A stretch of 39,913 nucleotides of DNA from Candidatus Cryptobacteroides caccocaballi. GTDB lineage: Bacteria; Bacteroidota; Bacteroidia; Bacteroidales; UBA932. Below the pieces are notes generated by a model, which saw nothing but the letters and a program-made list of their open reading frames with translations, was not told the DNA's origin and did not search any database. The stretch is taken from assembly GCA_018064725.1 (NCBI GenBank), contig JAGHUQ010000142.1, positions 1 to 39,913 on the forward strand. Reading direction: 5' to 3'. Shown here one piece after another: positions 1 to 9,084 of the stretch. Made by a program: the position numbers and the translations under genes. Every line of letters starts with the position of its first letter. The first letter of the stretch is position 1.

Positions 1-127
1 GGCACCTAAATGGAGCACTGATCTTGGCGGATGGAGCTCCATTTTTTATAGTCTCTACTCGAGTCTACATCATAAAAATATTTTTTTGTTAATACATAAC
101 TACCCACCCTACGCACGATAGTGTGTG

Positions 128-167
128 GGCATGCGCCATCCACGCAAAGAATGTGGATGGCGATGTC
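128..167. other. strong hairpin 3' of nrdD, possible terminator or processing signal
   Basis: CGCCATCCAC (134-143) / GTGGATGGCG (153-162) perfect inverted repeat, extended by CAT/ATG across a one-base bulge; no clear U tract. Confidence 0.5.
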
Positions 168-204
168 CTAGTGTGTATAGGTTTTGTGTTCGGGTATGTC
201 GCGA

Positions 205-2412
205 TTATTTGTGGACAACGCGGTCGCGAAGCTCGGCGAGCTTAGCGGAGTTCCAGCGGTCCGTGGTACCTACGAGGTAGCCTGTGATACGCTGGAGCTT
301 GTCGATCCTCTCACTGCCGCAGTGAGGGCAGACGGTGAGACCTGCGTCCGCATTTTCGAAGCCACAGTCAAGACAGCGGTTGCGGTTGTGGTTGACAGAG
401 CAGTAACCGATGTTGTACTTGTCCATGAGGTCCACGATTGCCATGATTGCATCCGGGTTGTGGGTCGCATCGCCGTCGATCTCGACATAGAAGATGTGGC
501 CGCCGCGGGTAAGGTCATGGTAAGGTCCCTCGATCTCTGCCTTGTGCTTAGGAGAGCAGTGGTAGTATACAGGGACATGGTTCGAGTTGGTGTAGTACTC
601 ACGGTCTGTGATGCCCGGGATGATGCCGAACTTCTTCTTGTCCATCCTTGTAAAGCGGCCAGAAAGGCCCTCTGCAGGGGTGGCAAGGATACTGAAGTTA
701 TGCCTGAACTTCTCTGAATACTCGTTTGCCTTGTCACGCATGTAGGTAACGATGCGGAGTCCGAGTTCCTGAGACTCAGGAGACTCGCCGTGGTGCTTGC
801 CGGTGAGGGCTACGAGACACTCTGCGAGGCCGATGAAGCCGATACCGAGGGTACCCTGGTTGATAACTGACTCGATGGTGTCATCATCCTTGAGATTCTC
901 AGAACCGATCCAAAGCTTGCTCATGAGAAGAGGGAACTGCTTCTTGAGTGCGGTCTTCTGGAAGTTGAAACGCTCGTTGAGCTGCTTTGCCGCAATGTCG
1001 AGCACGCCGTCAAGCTTGTTGAAGAATGCCTGTACCCTGTCCTCCTGGTCCTCGATGCCCATGCACTCGATACCGAGGCGCACGAGGTTGAGGGTGGTGA
1101 AGCTGAGGTTACCGCGGCCTACGGATGTCTTAGGTCCGAAGCGGTTCTCGAATACGCGGGTACGGCAACCCATGGTTGCGCACTCATGGTTGTACCTCTT
1201 AGGATCGTTGATGTCCCATGCCTCGTTCTGGTTGAACGTAGCGTCGAGGTTGATGAAGTTAGGGAAGAATCTTCTCGCGCTCACCTTGCACGCGAACTTA
1301 TAGAGGTCGTAGTTCTTGTCTTCAGGGAGGTAGCTGATACCTTTCTTCTTCTTCCAGATCTGGATCGGGAAGATGGCGGTGCTTCCGTTACCCACACCCT
1401 CGTATGTGGTGTTGAGGATCTCACGGATGATGCATCGACCCTCGGCAGAGGTATCGGTACCATAGTTGATCGAGCTGAACACCACCTGGTTTCCACCGCG
1501 TGAGTGGATGGTGTTCATATTGTGCACAAAGGCCTCCATCGACTGGTGCACCCTGTTCACGGTCTCGTTGATCGCGTGCTGGACGATTCTCTCGTCGCCC
1601 ATCACGCCTGAGAGAGGACGCTTGATGTAGTCGTCGATGCGCACGTCGTGGAGACGGCTGTAGTCATCACCGTTGAGGTCGGCGATCTTGTCGATCTCCT
1701 CGATGAAGCTCTTCCTTACGAAAGGAGCGAGATAGAAGTCGAACGCAGGGATTGCCTGACCACCGTGCATCTCGTTCTGACAGGTCTCCATCGAGATACA
1801 TCCTAGGATGCTGGCTGTCTCGATTCTCTTCGCAGGACGGGACTCACCATGTCCCGCAGAAAGGCCACCCTCGAGAATCTTGTCGAGAGGATGCTGGACG
1901 CAGGTAAGGGACTTCGTTGGATAGTAGTCCTTGTCATGGATATGGATGTAGCCGTTCTTGACAGCCTCCCTCACGTCCTCGGAGAGAAGGCATTCGTCGA
2001 CGAAACTCTTTGTCGACTCGGACGCGAACTTCATCATCATGCCGGCAGGGGTGTCGGCATTCATGTTCGCGTTCTCACGGGTGATGTCGGTAGACTGAGC
2101 CTCTATGATTTCCTGGAAGATCTCACGCGACTTTGCCTTGCGGGCGAGGTTACGCTGGTTGCGATATGCAATGTACTTCTTCGCAACTTCCTTGCGAGGG
2201 CTCTTCATGAGCTCCATCTCGACGAGGTCCTGAATCTCCTCCACACTGAGGGATTCGCGCTCGTTCCTGGTCACGGACGCAGCAATCTCGGCTGCGAGGA
2301 CGATGTCCTCACCGCCTTCGGTGACTGCCATTGCCTTGAGCACGGCATCAATGATCTTTCTCTTGTCAAATTCCACGAGACGTCCGTCTCTCTTGACTAC
2401 ATTCTTTACCAT
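205..2412 (-). CDS. nrdD: anaerobic ribonucleoside-triphosphate reductase (class III RNR, NrdD)
   Basis: N-terminal ATP-cone (VVKRDGRLVEFDKRKI), C-terminal Cys motif (CLDCGF..CPHCGS) and glycyl-radical motif RITGYLVGT; start placed at MVKNVV rather than the upstream ORF Met. Confidence 0.95.
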   Translation of the reverse strand: MVKNVVKRDGRLVEFDKRKIIDAVLKAMAVTEGGEDIVLAAEIAASVTRNERESLSVEEIQDLVEMELMKSPRKEVAKKYIAYRNQRNLARKAKSREIFQEIIEAQSTDITRENANMNADTPAGMMMKFASESTKSFVDECLLSEDVREAVKNGYIHIHDKDYYPTKSLTCVQHPLDKILEGGLSAGHGESRPAKRIETASILGCISMETCQNEMHGGQAIPAFDFYLAPFVRKSFIEEIDKIADLNGDDYSRLHDVRIDDYIKRPLSGVMGDERIVQHAINETVNRVHQSMEAFVHNMNTIHSRGGNQVVFSSINYGTDTSAEGRCIIREILNTTYEGVGNGSTAIFPIQIWKKKKGISYLPEDKNYDLYKFACKVSARRFFPNFINLDATFNQNEAWDINDPKRYNHECATMGCRTRVFENRFGPKTSVGRGNLSFTTLNLVRLGIECMGIEDQEDRVQAFFNKLDGVLDIAAKQLNERFNFQKTALKKQFPLLMSKLWIGSENLKDDDTIESVINQGTLGIGFIGLAECLVALTGKHHGESPESQELGLRIVTYMRDKANEYSEKFRHNFSILATPAEGLSGRFTRMDKKKFGIIPGITDREYYTNSNHVPVYYHCSPKHKAEIEGPYHDLTRGGHIFYVEIDGDATHNPDAIMAIVDLMDKYNIGYCSVNHNRNRCLDCGFENADAGLTVCPHCGSERIDKLQRITGYLVGTTDRWNSAKLAELRDRVVHK

Positions 2413-2461
2413 GAGAACTCTGTTTTGGTGGTTAGGTTCGACTTTCAATTCAAACGGAACA

Positions 2462-2469
2462 CAAAGATA
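2462..2469 (-). promoter_or_regulatory. Bacteroidetes -7 element (TATCTTTG) for nrdD
   Basis: Matches TAnnTTTG on the minus strand, about 50 nt before the nrdD ATG. Confidence 0.55.
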
Positions 2470-2527
2470 AATCATTTAACGCCAAAACGTACGAGAAAGT
2501 GCAGAAAAAGTTTTCAACAATTACAGT

Positions 2528-2561
2528 AAATGCCTGTTAACTATTTAGCTAACAGGCATTT
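2528..2561 (-). terminator. stem-loop terminator after the PPTase gene
   Basis: AAATGCCTGTTA..TAACAGGCATTT inverted repeat between the PPTase stop and the nrdD start. Confidence 0.5.
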
Positions 2562-2624
2562 AATATCGATTTTAATTTAGAATTATTATAAATTACAGCC
2601 AGTATGATAACTTTATTGTTAAAT

Positions 2625-3266
2625 CTACTCTGCAATCCACACGAGGACGTGGCGATCGAAGATCATATATCCGAGCTCAAACTCCTCCTCGTGGCCGTCC
2701 TTATGGATAAAGGTGGCCTCAAGCTCGCCCTCACCCTTAGGGTTGAAGCTTTCAAGCTCGATCTGCTCGGCATAGTCGACACGGTTGATGGACATCCTCT
2801 TATATATGGCCTCCTTGGCGCACCAATAGATGGCGAGCTGCTCCTTCCTGTCCTCTGCATCGTCGTCGAGGTCGTCGATCTCGTCCTCTGAGAGAGCCCT
2901 CTTCTCGACTGCAGTGAAGTCCCTGTCGAGGGACTCAATGTCGATTCCGAGATCATCCTCGTCGTGAGTGATGATAGCCACATACTTGTCGGTATGGGTT
3001 ATGCTGATGTTTGTGATACAGTTCTCGAGGTATGGCTTGCCGTTGTCATGATGGCTGAGGTACATCTTCTCCTCAAACACTTCGTTGAGGAGAGCGCGCA
3101 CTGCGAGCCTCTGCTTTCTCTGCGCGTCATTGCGGAAGAGCATGATCTCTTCCATCTCATCTGTAGGTACGGAGCTCAGGTCGATGAGTTCCTGCTCAGT
3201 CTCGGTTATCTGCCAGACTGCTATCTCCGCCTTGTTTTCAAGTTTTTTTCTTAGATAAAGTGCCAT
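2625..3266 (-). CDS. 4'-phosphopantetheinyl transferase superfamily protein
   Basis: ISITHTDKYVAI, GIDIES and WCAKEAIYK motifs of the Sfp/AcpS superfamily. Confidence 0.85.
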   Translation of the reverse strand: MALYLRKKLENKAEIAVWQITETEQELIDLSSVPTDEMEEIMLFRNDAQRKQRLAVRALLNEVFEEKMYLSHHDNGKPYLENCITNISITHTDKYVAIITHDEDDLGIDIESLDRDFTAVEKRALSEDEIDDLDDDAEDRKEQLAIYWCAKEAIYKRMSINRVDYAEQIELESFNPKGEGELEATFIHKDGHEEEFELGYMIFDRHVLVWIAE

Positions 3267-3448
3267 ATATACGACTGTCGCGCCCCACTTACAGAAGAGG
3301 GGTGCAATTGATGTTTCTTAATGATATGATATTATTTGCAGCGTCCGACAACGGGTCGTCAGAAGGCTGATCCGTCGGAATCGCACAGAGTGCTATTGCT
3401 GGACTGGGAGGTTGTTCCACTGCTGTAGTTATTCTTTGATTCGGCTGC

Positions 3449-3456
3449 AAATATAG
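3449..3456 (-). promoter_or_regulatory. -7 element (TATATTTG), possible PPTase promoter with long leader
   Basis: CAAATATA on + is an exact TAnnTTTG match on -. Confidence 0.4.
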
Positions 3457-3543
3457 TGTTTTTTTGGAATATGTTATCTATATTTGCATTGATTCGGGTC
3501 CAAGGCCCGAAAAACATTGAAATCACTAATCAATTAAATAACT

Positions 3544-4536
3544 ATGAATTATTTAACTAACGAGAAACTCGTAATCGTCGGTGCCGGTGGAGCCATCGGT
3601 TCCAACATGGCACAGACTGCTCTCATGCTCGGTCTTACTCCAAACATCTGTCTTTATGATATCTTCGCACCTGGCTGCGAGGGCGTAGCTGAGGAAATGC
3701 GTCACTGCGGATTCGAGGGTGCAAACATCACCTGGACCGTTGATCCTAAGGAAGCATTCACCGGTGCAAAGTACATCATCTCATCAGGTGGAGCTCCTCG
3801 TAAGGAGGGCATGACCCGTGAGGACCTTCTCAAGGGCAACTGCCAGATCGCCGCTCAGTTCGGTGACTATGTAAAGGAGTACTGCCCAGACGTAAAGCAC
3901 GTCGTTGTCATCTTCAACCCTGCTGACGTCACCGCTCTTACCGCTCTCATCCACTCAGGTCTCAAGCCAAGCCAGCTCACTTCACTCGCTGCCCTTGACT
4001 CAACCCGTCTCCAGAGCAACCTCGCAAAGGAGTTCGGCGTTCCTCAGAGCTCAGTTACCGGCGCACACACCTACGGTGGTCACGGCGAGCAGATGGCTGT
4101 ATTCGCATCCAAGGTAAAGGTAGATGGCAAGCCTCTTTCTGAGATGGGTCTCTCTGCTGAGAGAATGGCTGAGATCAAGCACAACACCATCCAGGGTGGT
4201 TCTGCAATCATCAAGCTCCGCGGACGTTCTTCATTCCAGAGCCCTGCATACTGCTCAGTGAAGATGATCGAGGCTGCCATGGGCGGCGCTCCATTCACTC
4301 TTCCTGCAGGTACTTATGTAAACTGCGACAAGTGCGGCTTCAAGAATGTGTTCATGGCTATGCCTACCACCATCGACGCTACCGGCGTACACTATGTACA
4401 GCCTACCGGTACTGAGGAAGAGCTCGCAGCTCTCGCTTCTTCTTACGAGCACCTCTGCAAGATGCGTCAGGAGATCATCGATCTCGGCATCGTACCTCCA
4501 GTAGAGGAGTGGAAGACCCTCAACGAAAACCTTTAA
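3544..4536 (+). CDS. mdh: malate dehydrogenase
   Basis: N-terminal Rossmann VIVGAGGAIGSNMA, FNPADVTALTAL, GAHTYGGHGEQMAVF; Bacteroidetes MDH-like. Confidence 0.9.
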   Translation: MNYLTNEKLVIVGAGGAIGSNMAQTALMLGLTPNICLYDIFAPGCEGVAEEMRHCGFEGANITWTVDPKEAFTGAKYIISSGGAPRKEGMTREDLLKGNCQIAAQFGDYVKEYCPDVKHVVVIFNPADVTALTALIHSGLKPSQLTSLAALDSTRLQSNLAKEFGVPQSSVTGAHTYGGHGEQMAVFASKVKVDGKPLSEMGLSAERMAEIKHNTIQGGSAIIKLRGRSSFQSPAYCSVKMIEAAMGGAPFTLPAGTYVNCDKCGFKNVFMAMPTTIDATGVHYVQPTGTEEELAALASSYEHLCKMRQEIIDLGIVPPVEEWKTLNENL

Positions 4537-4570
4537 TTGAACCGCCTTCGGGCGTTACGATAAAGAACAG

Positions 4571-4604
4571 AAGCAGCGACCTGACCGGCCGCTGCTTTTT
4601 ATTT
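4571..4604 (+). terminator. rho-independent terminator of mdh
   Basis: AAGCAGCG..CGCTGCTT stem followed by a T-rich run. Confidence 0.75.
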
Positions 4605-6155
4605 AAGTATCTGACTGAGGAATCGATTCTCAGTAGGCTGATAAGGTTCCGCGTAGAGATATCCGCAATCAAGGCACCAGCCTCCGCCGAGCAGGACATA
4701 CTCAAGCGATGCGGAGAAGCGATGTCCATGCTCGCACTCCCAGAGGAATTGCGTTCCCTTTTTCCATGCGCCTGTTTCGTCCTTTGCCCATGCGCAATCG
4801 GAGGATGGTTCACCAGCCTGGGTAAGATTCACCGAAGAAGATATCGTCGGAGCCACCTGAGATGTCAGGTCAGGGACGAGGGCCGGCTCAAGCGGTCCAA
4901 GACACTTACCCCCGCGGAACGCAGCGGCCGCCTGGATTTCCTCCTTGGTGAGGGCATATATGCTCTTGCTCTCATCGTAACCATGGTCGAGCTTTTCTGC
5001 CTCACCGGTCGCAAAAGCCTTGTCTAGGTTCTTCTCCATGTAGCCCGGGCGCATCTGTGCCCACGAATGTATGCCATCGTACGCCTCGCGCGAGCCATAG
5101 TATGCATTGAGGCGCTCAGGATTGTCCTTCGCCCATGACTGTGTACCCATGCCTTTCTCAAAGGCGTATGGCTTCATGAACATCTTGACAGCCCATGCAG
5201 GAGCAATCGGCGCAAGCTTATAGTACCAGTCGAGTTGTCCCTTAAGCTGGGCAAAGTATTCGTCGACAGGAAAGTTCGCACGGAAGTGGAGATATTTCTC
5301 CAGTTCATCTGCATCAGTGTACCACATGCCATGGAAATTACGGGTCGCGAACCACTTCGCCTCGAACACCTTCTCCGGCCCCGGGAGACCGAGTCCGTTG
5401 AGGAGGCGGGTCTCGAACTCGTAGTTGCTCATTCGGTACGGCTCGCCGCTGGAGATGTTGTAGAAGCGGTTCCAGAACTCCTCCGGAACGTCATCCTCGA
5501 TCACGTTGGCCATGAGCCTGCCGGAATCTTCGACGGTAGCCCACTCGAGTGCACCGCGGACAGGGACATGGAATGCAGTCGGATTTACGACCTTCAATAT
5601 GCCGGCGTAAAGTATTCCGCTCTGGCGGAGGGACACCCAATGCTTCAGGCCCGAATCCGCAAAGACCTTCTCTGCAGCGCACTTAGACACGGAATACATG
5701 TCATAGATGCTCGCGCGCTGCGGGTCACCGGTGCGTCCCCAAAGAATCTCCCCCATCCTGTTGCCGTACTGGGCAACGGAGCCGATGTACACAACGCGTA
5801 TGTCGTCCGCGTTGGGCTGAGCGAGCACCGCCTTGACTACGTTCTGAGCGGCAGTGATGTTCACCTTCAGGGTCTTCTCCGGGAAATAGTCCGCTGCAGG
5901 GCTGACCATTCCGCCGACATGCAGGACATAATCGGATCCCGCCACCGCCTTCTTGACGTCCTCAAGGACGCAGAGGTCTCCCCATACGACTGTCACAGCC
6001 GGATCATCCATGTATGGAGCGAGTTTCTTCTTGTTCTGCTTGCTGGACCGGACAAGCAGGCGTATATCGAATCTGTCCTTTTTCTTTAGGATCTCCAGGA
6101 AACTGTGCCACCCCATGTTACCGGTGGCTCCGGACAGGAATACTGTCTTCTTCAT
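4599..6155 (-). CDS. NAD-dependent epimerase/dehydratase family protein with C-terminal Zn-ribbon-like tail
   Basis: FLSGATGNMGWHSF Rossmann motif and YSVSKCAAEKVF (YxxxK); C-terminal WECEHGHRFSASLEYVLLGGGWCLDC. Confidence 0.8.
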   Translation of the reverse strand: MKKTVFLSGATGNMGWHSFLEILKKKDRFDIRLLVRSSKQNKKKLAPYMDDPAVTVVWGDLCVLEDVKKAVAGSDYVLHVGGMVSPAADYFPEKTLKVNITAAQNVVKAVLAQPNADDIRVVYIGSVAQYGNRMGEILWGRTGDPQRASIYDMYSVSKCAAEKVFADSGLKHWVSLRQSGILYAGILKVVNPTAFHVPVRGALEWATVEDSGRLMANVIEDDVPEEFWNRFYNISSGEPYRMSNYEFETRLLNGLGLPGPEKVFEAKWFATRNFHGMWYTDADELEKYLHFRANFPVDEYFAQLKGQLDWYYKLAPIAPAWAVKMFMKPYAFEKGMGTQSWAKDNPERLNAYYGSREAYDGIHSWAQMRPGYMEKNLDKAFATGEAEKLDHGYDESKSIYALTKEEIQAAAAFRGGKCLGPLEPALVPDLTSQVAPTISSSVNLTQAGEPSSDCAWAKDETGAWKKGTQFLWECEHGHRFSASLEYVLLGGGWCLDCGYLYAEPYQPTENRFLSQILK

Positions 6156-6188
6156 TCTGTGTTTTGGTTTGGTTGGTTAAGTATCAGA

Positions 6189-7391
6189 TTATTTCAGCCA
6201 GGTCTCCGGATTCTGGGCAGTCTGTCCCTGCCATACTTCGAAGTGGACCTGGGTATCTCCATTGATGGTATCTACTGTACCGACCTGCTGTCCGGTCTTC
6301 ACCTTGTCTCCTGCCTTGACCGAAGTCGACTGAAGCTTGCAGTAGAGAGTGAAATAGTTGCCATGCTGGACGAGAACGCACTGGTTGTATCCAGGAAGCA
6401 CCACTATCTGCTTGACGACGCCGTCGAAGACGGCACACACCTTTGCATTGGTCTGGGCCGCGATATCGATGCCATTGTTGAAAGGAAGCTTCACGTTGGT
6501 GAAGACTGAGTGGTAATGCTGGCCGAACTTTCCGACCACAGGTCCGTCCACCGGCCATGGGAGACGTCCCTTGTTCCTCGAGAATTCCGCAGCAAGCGCC
6601 TTGTCGACCTCCATTTTCTTGCCGTCGCTCTTCACGCTCTTGTCCGAACCTTTGGAAGCCGAGCTCATTGCCGCCGCAATTATCCTCTGGATCTCCTTGT
6701 TCAAGGACTCCACCTGCTTCTTCTTGGACGCGAGTTCCTGCTCGTACCTGCGTCTGTTCTTCTGCAGGTCATTGACTATCTTCTGATCCTGGGCCTGCTC
6801 CTGCTCGAGCTTGGTCTGTTCCTTCTTTCGCTCCACGCGCACCACTTCGCTCTCCGCCTTCAGCTTCTCGAGCTCCAGTTTCTCGAATTCGAGTTCTTCC
6901 TTCGCCTCGCGCAGCTTCGTCGCCTGATCCTTCAGATTGCTCGAGAGATTCTTGAAGTAGCTGTAGCGGCGGAAACCCTGTGTGAGATTCTCGCTGGCGA
7001 TTATGTACATATACCAGATCCTCGTGTCCCTGTTCCTGTAGGAGGCATTCACGAGGCGCGAGTAGTATGTCGAAAGAGTGTCGACTCTGCGCTGCAGTTC
7101 GCCGATCTGGCGCTGATGGGCATAGATGCTGTCACTGTAGCTCCGGATACGTCTGTCGCTCTCCGCGACCATCTCCCTCTGGAGGCTGACCTTCTTGCGG
7201 GAGAGCTCAAGCTGCGAAAGGGCGTTCTTGCTCTGCTTGCGGTTCTCGGTGAGCTGGCGGTCGAGTATCGCCATCTCCTGCTCGAGCTTCTTTTTCTTCG
7301 CCTCCTGGGTGCGGGTGTCCTGAGCCTGGAGCGAAAGGCACGCCAGACTCATTGCAAGCACGACAGATATGACCCGGCAAAGCTTCATCAT
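6189..7391 (-). CDS. murein hydrolase activator EnvC-like, M23 peptidase family with coiled coil
   Basis: Signal peptide, long coiled coil, C-terminal M23/LytM-like domain (NNGIDIAAQTNAKVCAVFDGVVKQIVVLPGYNQCVLVQHGNYFTLYCKL). Confidence 0.88.
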   Translation of the reverse strand: MMKLCRVISVVLAMSLACLSLQAQDTRTQEAKKKKLEQEMAILDRQLTENRKQSKNALSQLELSRKKVSLQREMVAESDRRIRSYSDSIYAHQRQIGELQRRVDTLSTYYSRLVNASYRNRDTRIWYMYIIASENLTQGFRRYSYFKNLSSNLKDQATKLREAKEELEFEKLELEKLKAESEVVRVERKKEQTKLEQEQAQDQKIVNDLQKNRRRYEQELASKKKQVESLNKEIQRIIAAAMSSASKGSDKSVKSDGKKMEVDKALAAEFSRNKGRLPWPVDGPVVGKFGQHYHSVFTNVKLPFNNGIDIAAQTNAKVCAVFDGVVKQIVVLPGYNQCVLVQHGNYFTLYCKLQSTSVKAGDKVKTGQQVGTVDTINGDTQVHFEVWQGQTAQNPETWLK

Positions 7392-8947
7392 TTCTTTTCC
7401 TTTGCCGCAGCCTGACTGCGATACATCTCGGCGAGGTCCTTCTTGCCGGTCGCCTCGAGCACGTCCGCATAGTGGCGAAGCTCCTCCGCATTATCCTTGC
7501 CGCCATAGATCATCACCCTCTTGAAGATCGCGAGAGCCTCGGTGTCCTTTCCCATAAGGTGGAGAATCCATCCGAAGGTATCGAGATAGGTGGCATTGTC
7601 CGGTTCGAGCTCAGTACATCTGCGGCTCATCTGATAAGCCTTCTTAAGCTTCTTGCCGGTTGTGCTGAGGTAATATGCGTAGTTGTTGAGAGCCGGCGCA
7701 TAATCCGGATCATTCTTGAGGGCTGCCTCGTAATACTTATACGCCTTCTTGTTGTCTCCAAGCGAATGGTATCCGTCACCGACGTTGGTGCTCGCGGTCG
7801 CAATCTGCTTCTTGTCACCGCTCTTCATAGCCCTTTCAAGCTGGACATGGGAAAGGTCGAGAACCTTCTCGAGATTGCCAAGCTGATACTCGGCATATGT
7901 GGCGATTTCAAGGAACGAGTCGTCGTCGGGGAAATCCTTCATGGCTTTCTCCGCAGACTCAGCCACGCCCTCATAGTCATCATAAGCCAGCTTGAGGGAG
8001 ACCAGGTAGCTTGACGCCATGGAACTTTCCGGATGGGTGTCGGCGCAGAGCTGATAGAGACGGTAGAGGTCGTCCCTATGACCCTGGATGAGCCTCTGGT
8101 CGGCATGCTGTACTATCTGCTTGAGGTAGTCCATCTTCATGTCGACAGGTGACGAAGGGTCAGCCACGAATGGTTCGAGCGCCTCTATGAACTTGGCATA
8201 ATCTCTCTTCATCCTGTGTACCTCTGCCTTTCCCACGACGGCAGGGGCATATCCCGGGGCCATCGAAAGGGCCTCGTCGTAGAGCGCCACCGCAAGGCTG
8301 TCCTTGTACATGGAAAGATTATAGTCTCCAAGGACGCTGAGTATCTGTGGCGAAGGGTATTCATCGTATACAGACTCGAGGAAGTCGTATGCCTCCTGCT
8401 GATGGTTCATCTGGCCCATGAGCTGGAACCTTGCCATCACGGTTCCGTCCGAACGGCCCTGAAGTCCTTCTATCTTGTCAAGTATGTCCAGGGCATCCTC
8501 GTTTCTGCCGGTGGAAGAGTAGAGTTCGATGAGGTTGTAGTAGACATCGCTCTTCTTCGGAAAGTCGCGTAGGATGGCCTCATATTCCTTGATTGCCTGT
8601 TCTTCGCGGCCTGTTGCAGTGTAGAGCACGGCTGCCCTCTGGCGATACCAGTAGTTCGTGCTGTCGAGCTGGACGGCCTTGGTGATGTGAAGCTCGGCTT
8701 CCTCCATATCGTTCATGCCCGCAGCGCAGAGGCCGAGGTAATAGTGGGCCGCATCCATGGAATCATCCTTGTTCAGGATGGCCTTCAAGGTCGCTGCGGC
8801 CTTCTTGTAATCACCTCCCTCGTATTGCTGGACTGCCTGAAGGTAGGCATTCTCGAGAACCTTGCGGTCCATGTCCTGCGCACGGAGAGCCATGCACGGA
8901 ACGATGATCGCAAGGACCAAGAGCATATTTTTCAAAGTATTTGCCAT
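7388..8947 (-). CDS. tetratricopeptide repeat protein
   Basis: Signal peptide and many TPR motifs (AAHYYLGLCAAGMNDMEEAELHITKAVQLDSTN); 4-nt overlap with the EnvC-like gene. Confidence 0.88.
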   Translation of the reverse strand: MANTLKNMLLVLAIIVPCMALRAQDMDRKVLENAYLQAVQQYEGGDYKKAAATLKAILNKDDSMDAAHYYLGLCAAGMNDMEEAELHITKAVQLDSTNYWYRQRAAVLYTATGREEQAIKEYEAILRDFPKKSDVYYNLIELYSSTGRNEDALDILDKIEGLQGRSDGTVMARFQLMGQMNHQQEAYDFLESVYDEYPSPQILSVLGDYNLSMYKDSLAVALYDEALSMAPGYAPAVVGKAEVHRMKRDYAKFIEALEPFVADPSSPVDMKMDYLKQIVQHADQRLIQGHRDDLYRLYQLCADTHPESSMASSYLVSLKLAYDDYEGVAESAEKAMKDFPDDDSFLEIATYAEYQLGNLEKVLDLSHVQLERAMKSGDKKQIATASTNVGDGYHSLGDNKKAYKYYEAALKNDPDYAPALNNYAYYLSTTGKKLKKAYQMSRRCTELEPDNATYLDTFGWILHLMGKDTEALAIFKRVMIYGGKDNAEELRHYADVLEATGKKDLAEMYRSQAAAKEKK

Positions 8948-8962
8948 AATGTTGTCAACATA

Positions 8963-8970
8963 CAAAAGTA
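8963..8970 (-). promoter_or_regulatory. -7 element (TACTTTTG) for the TPR-envC operon
   Basis: CAAAAGTA on + matches TAnnTTTG on -; close upstream of the TPR start. Confidence 0.5.
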
Positions 8971-8982
8971 GTACAAATTATT

Positions 8983-8990
8983 TATATTTG
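8983..8990 (+). promoter_or_regulatory. -7 element (TATATTTG) for the ECF sigma gene
   Basis: Exact TAnnTTTG, about 95 nt upstream of the GTG start. Confidence 0.5.
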
Positions 8991-9084
8991 CCGTAGTGGC
9001 TTCAGCCCTCATGTTTGTTTTTGCTGGCGATGCAACGCTGAGCCACCTTATTGCATCTATCAGCCGTATTATCACCGAACCCTC

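Noticed and set aside
1849-2529. 226-aa plus-strand ORF antisense to nrdD
   Set aside because: Antisense shadow ORF; nrdD is strongly supported.
5235-6089. 284-aa plus-strand ORF antisense to the epimerase gene
   Set aside because: Antisense shadow of a clear Rossmann protein.
6510-7415. 301-aa plus-strand ORF antisense to the EnvC-like gene
   Set aside because: Leu-rich shadow of the Lys/Glu coiled-coil codons; no motif.
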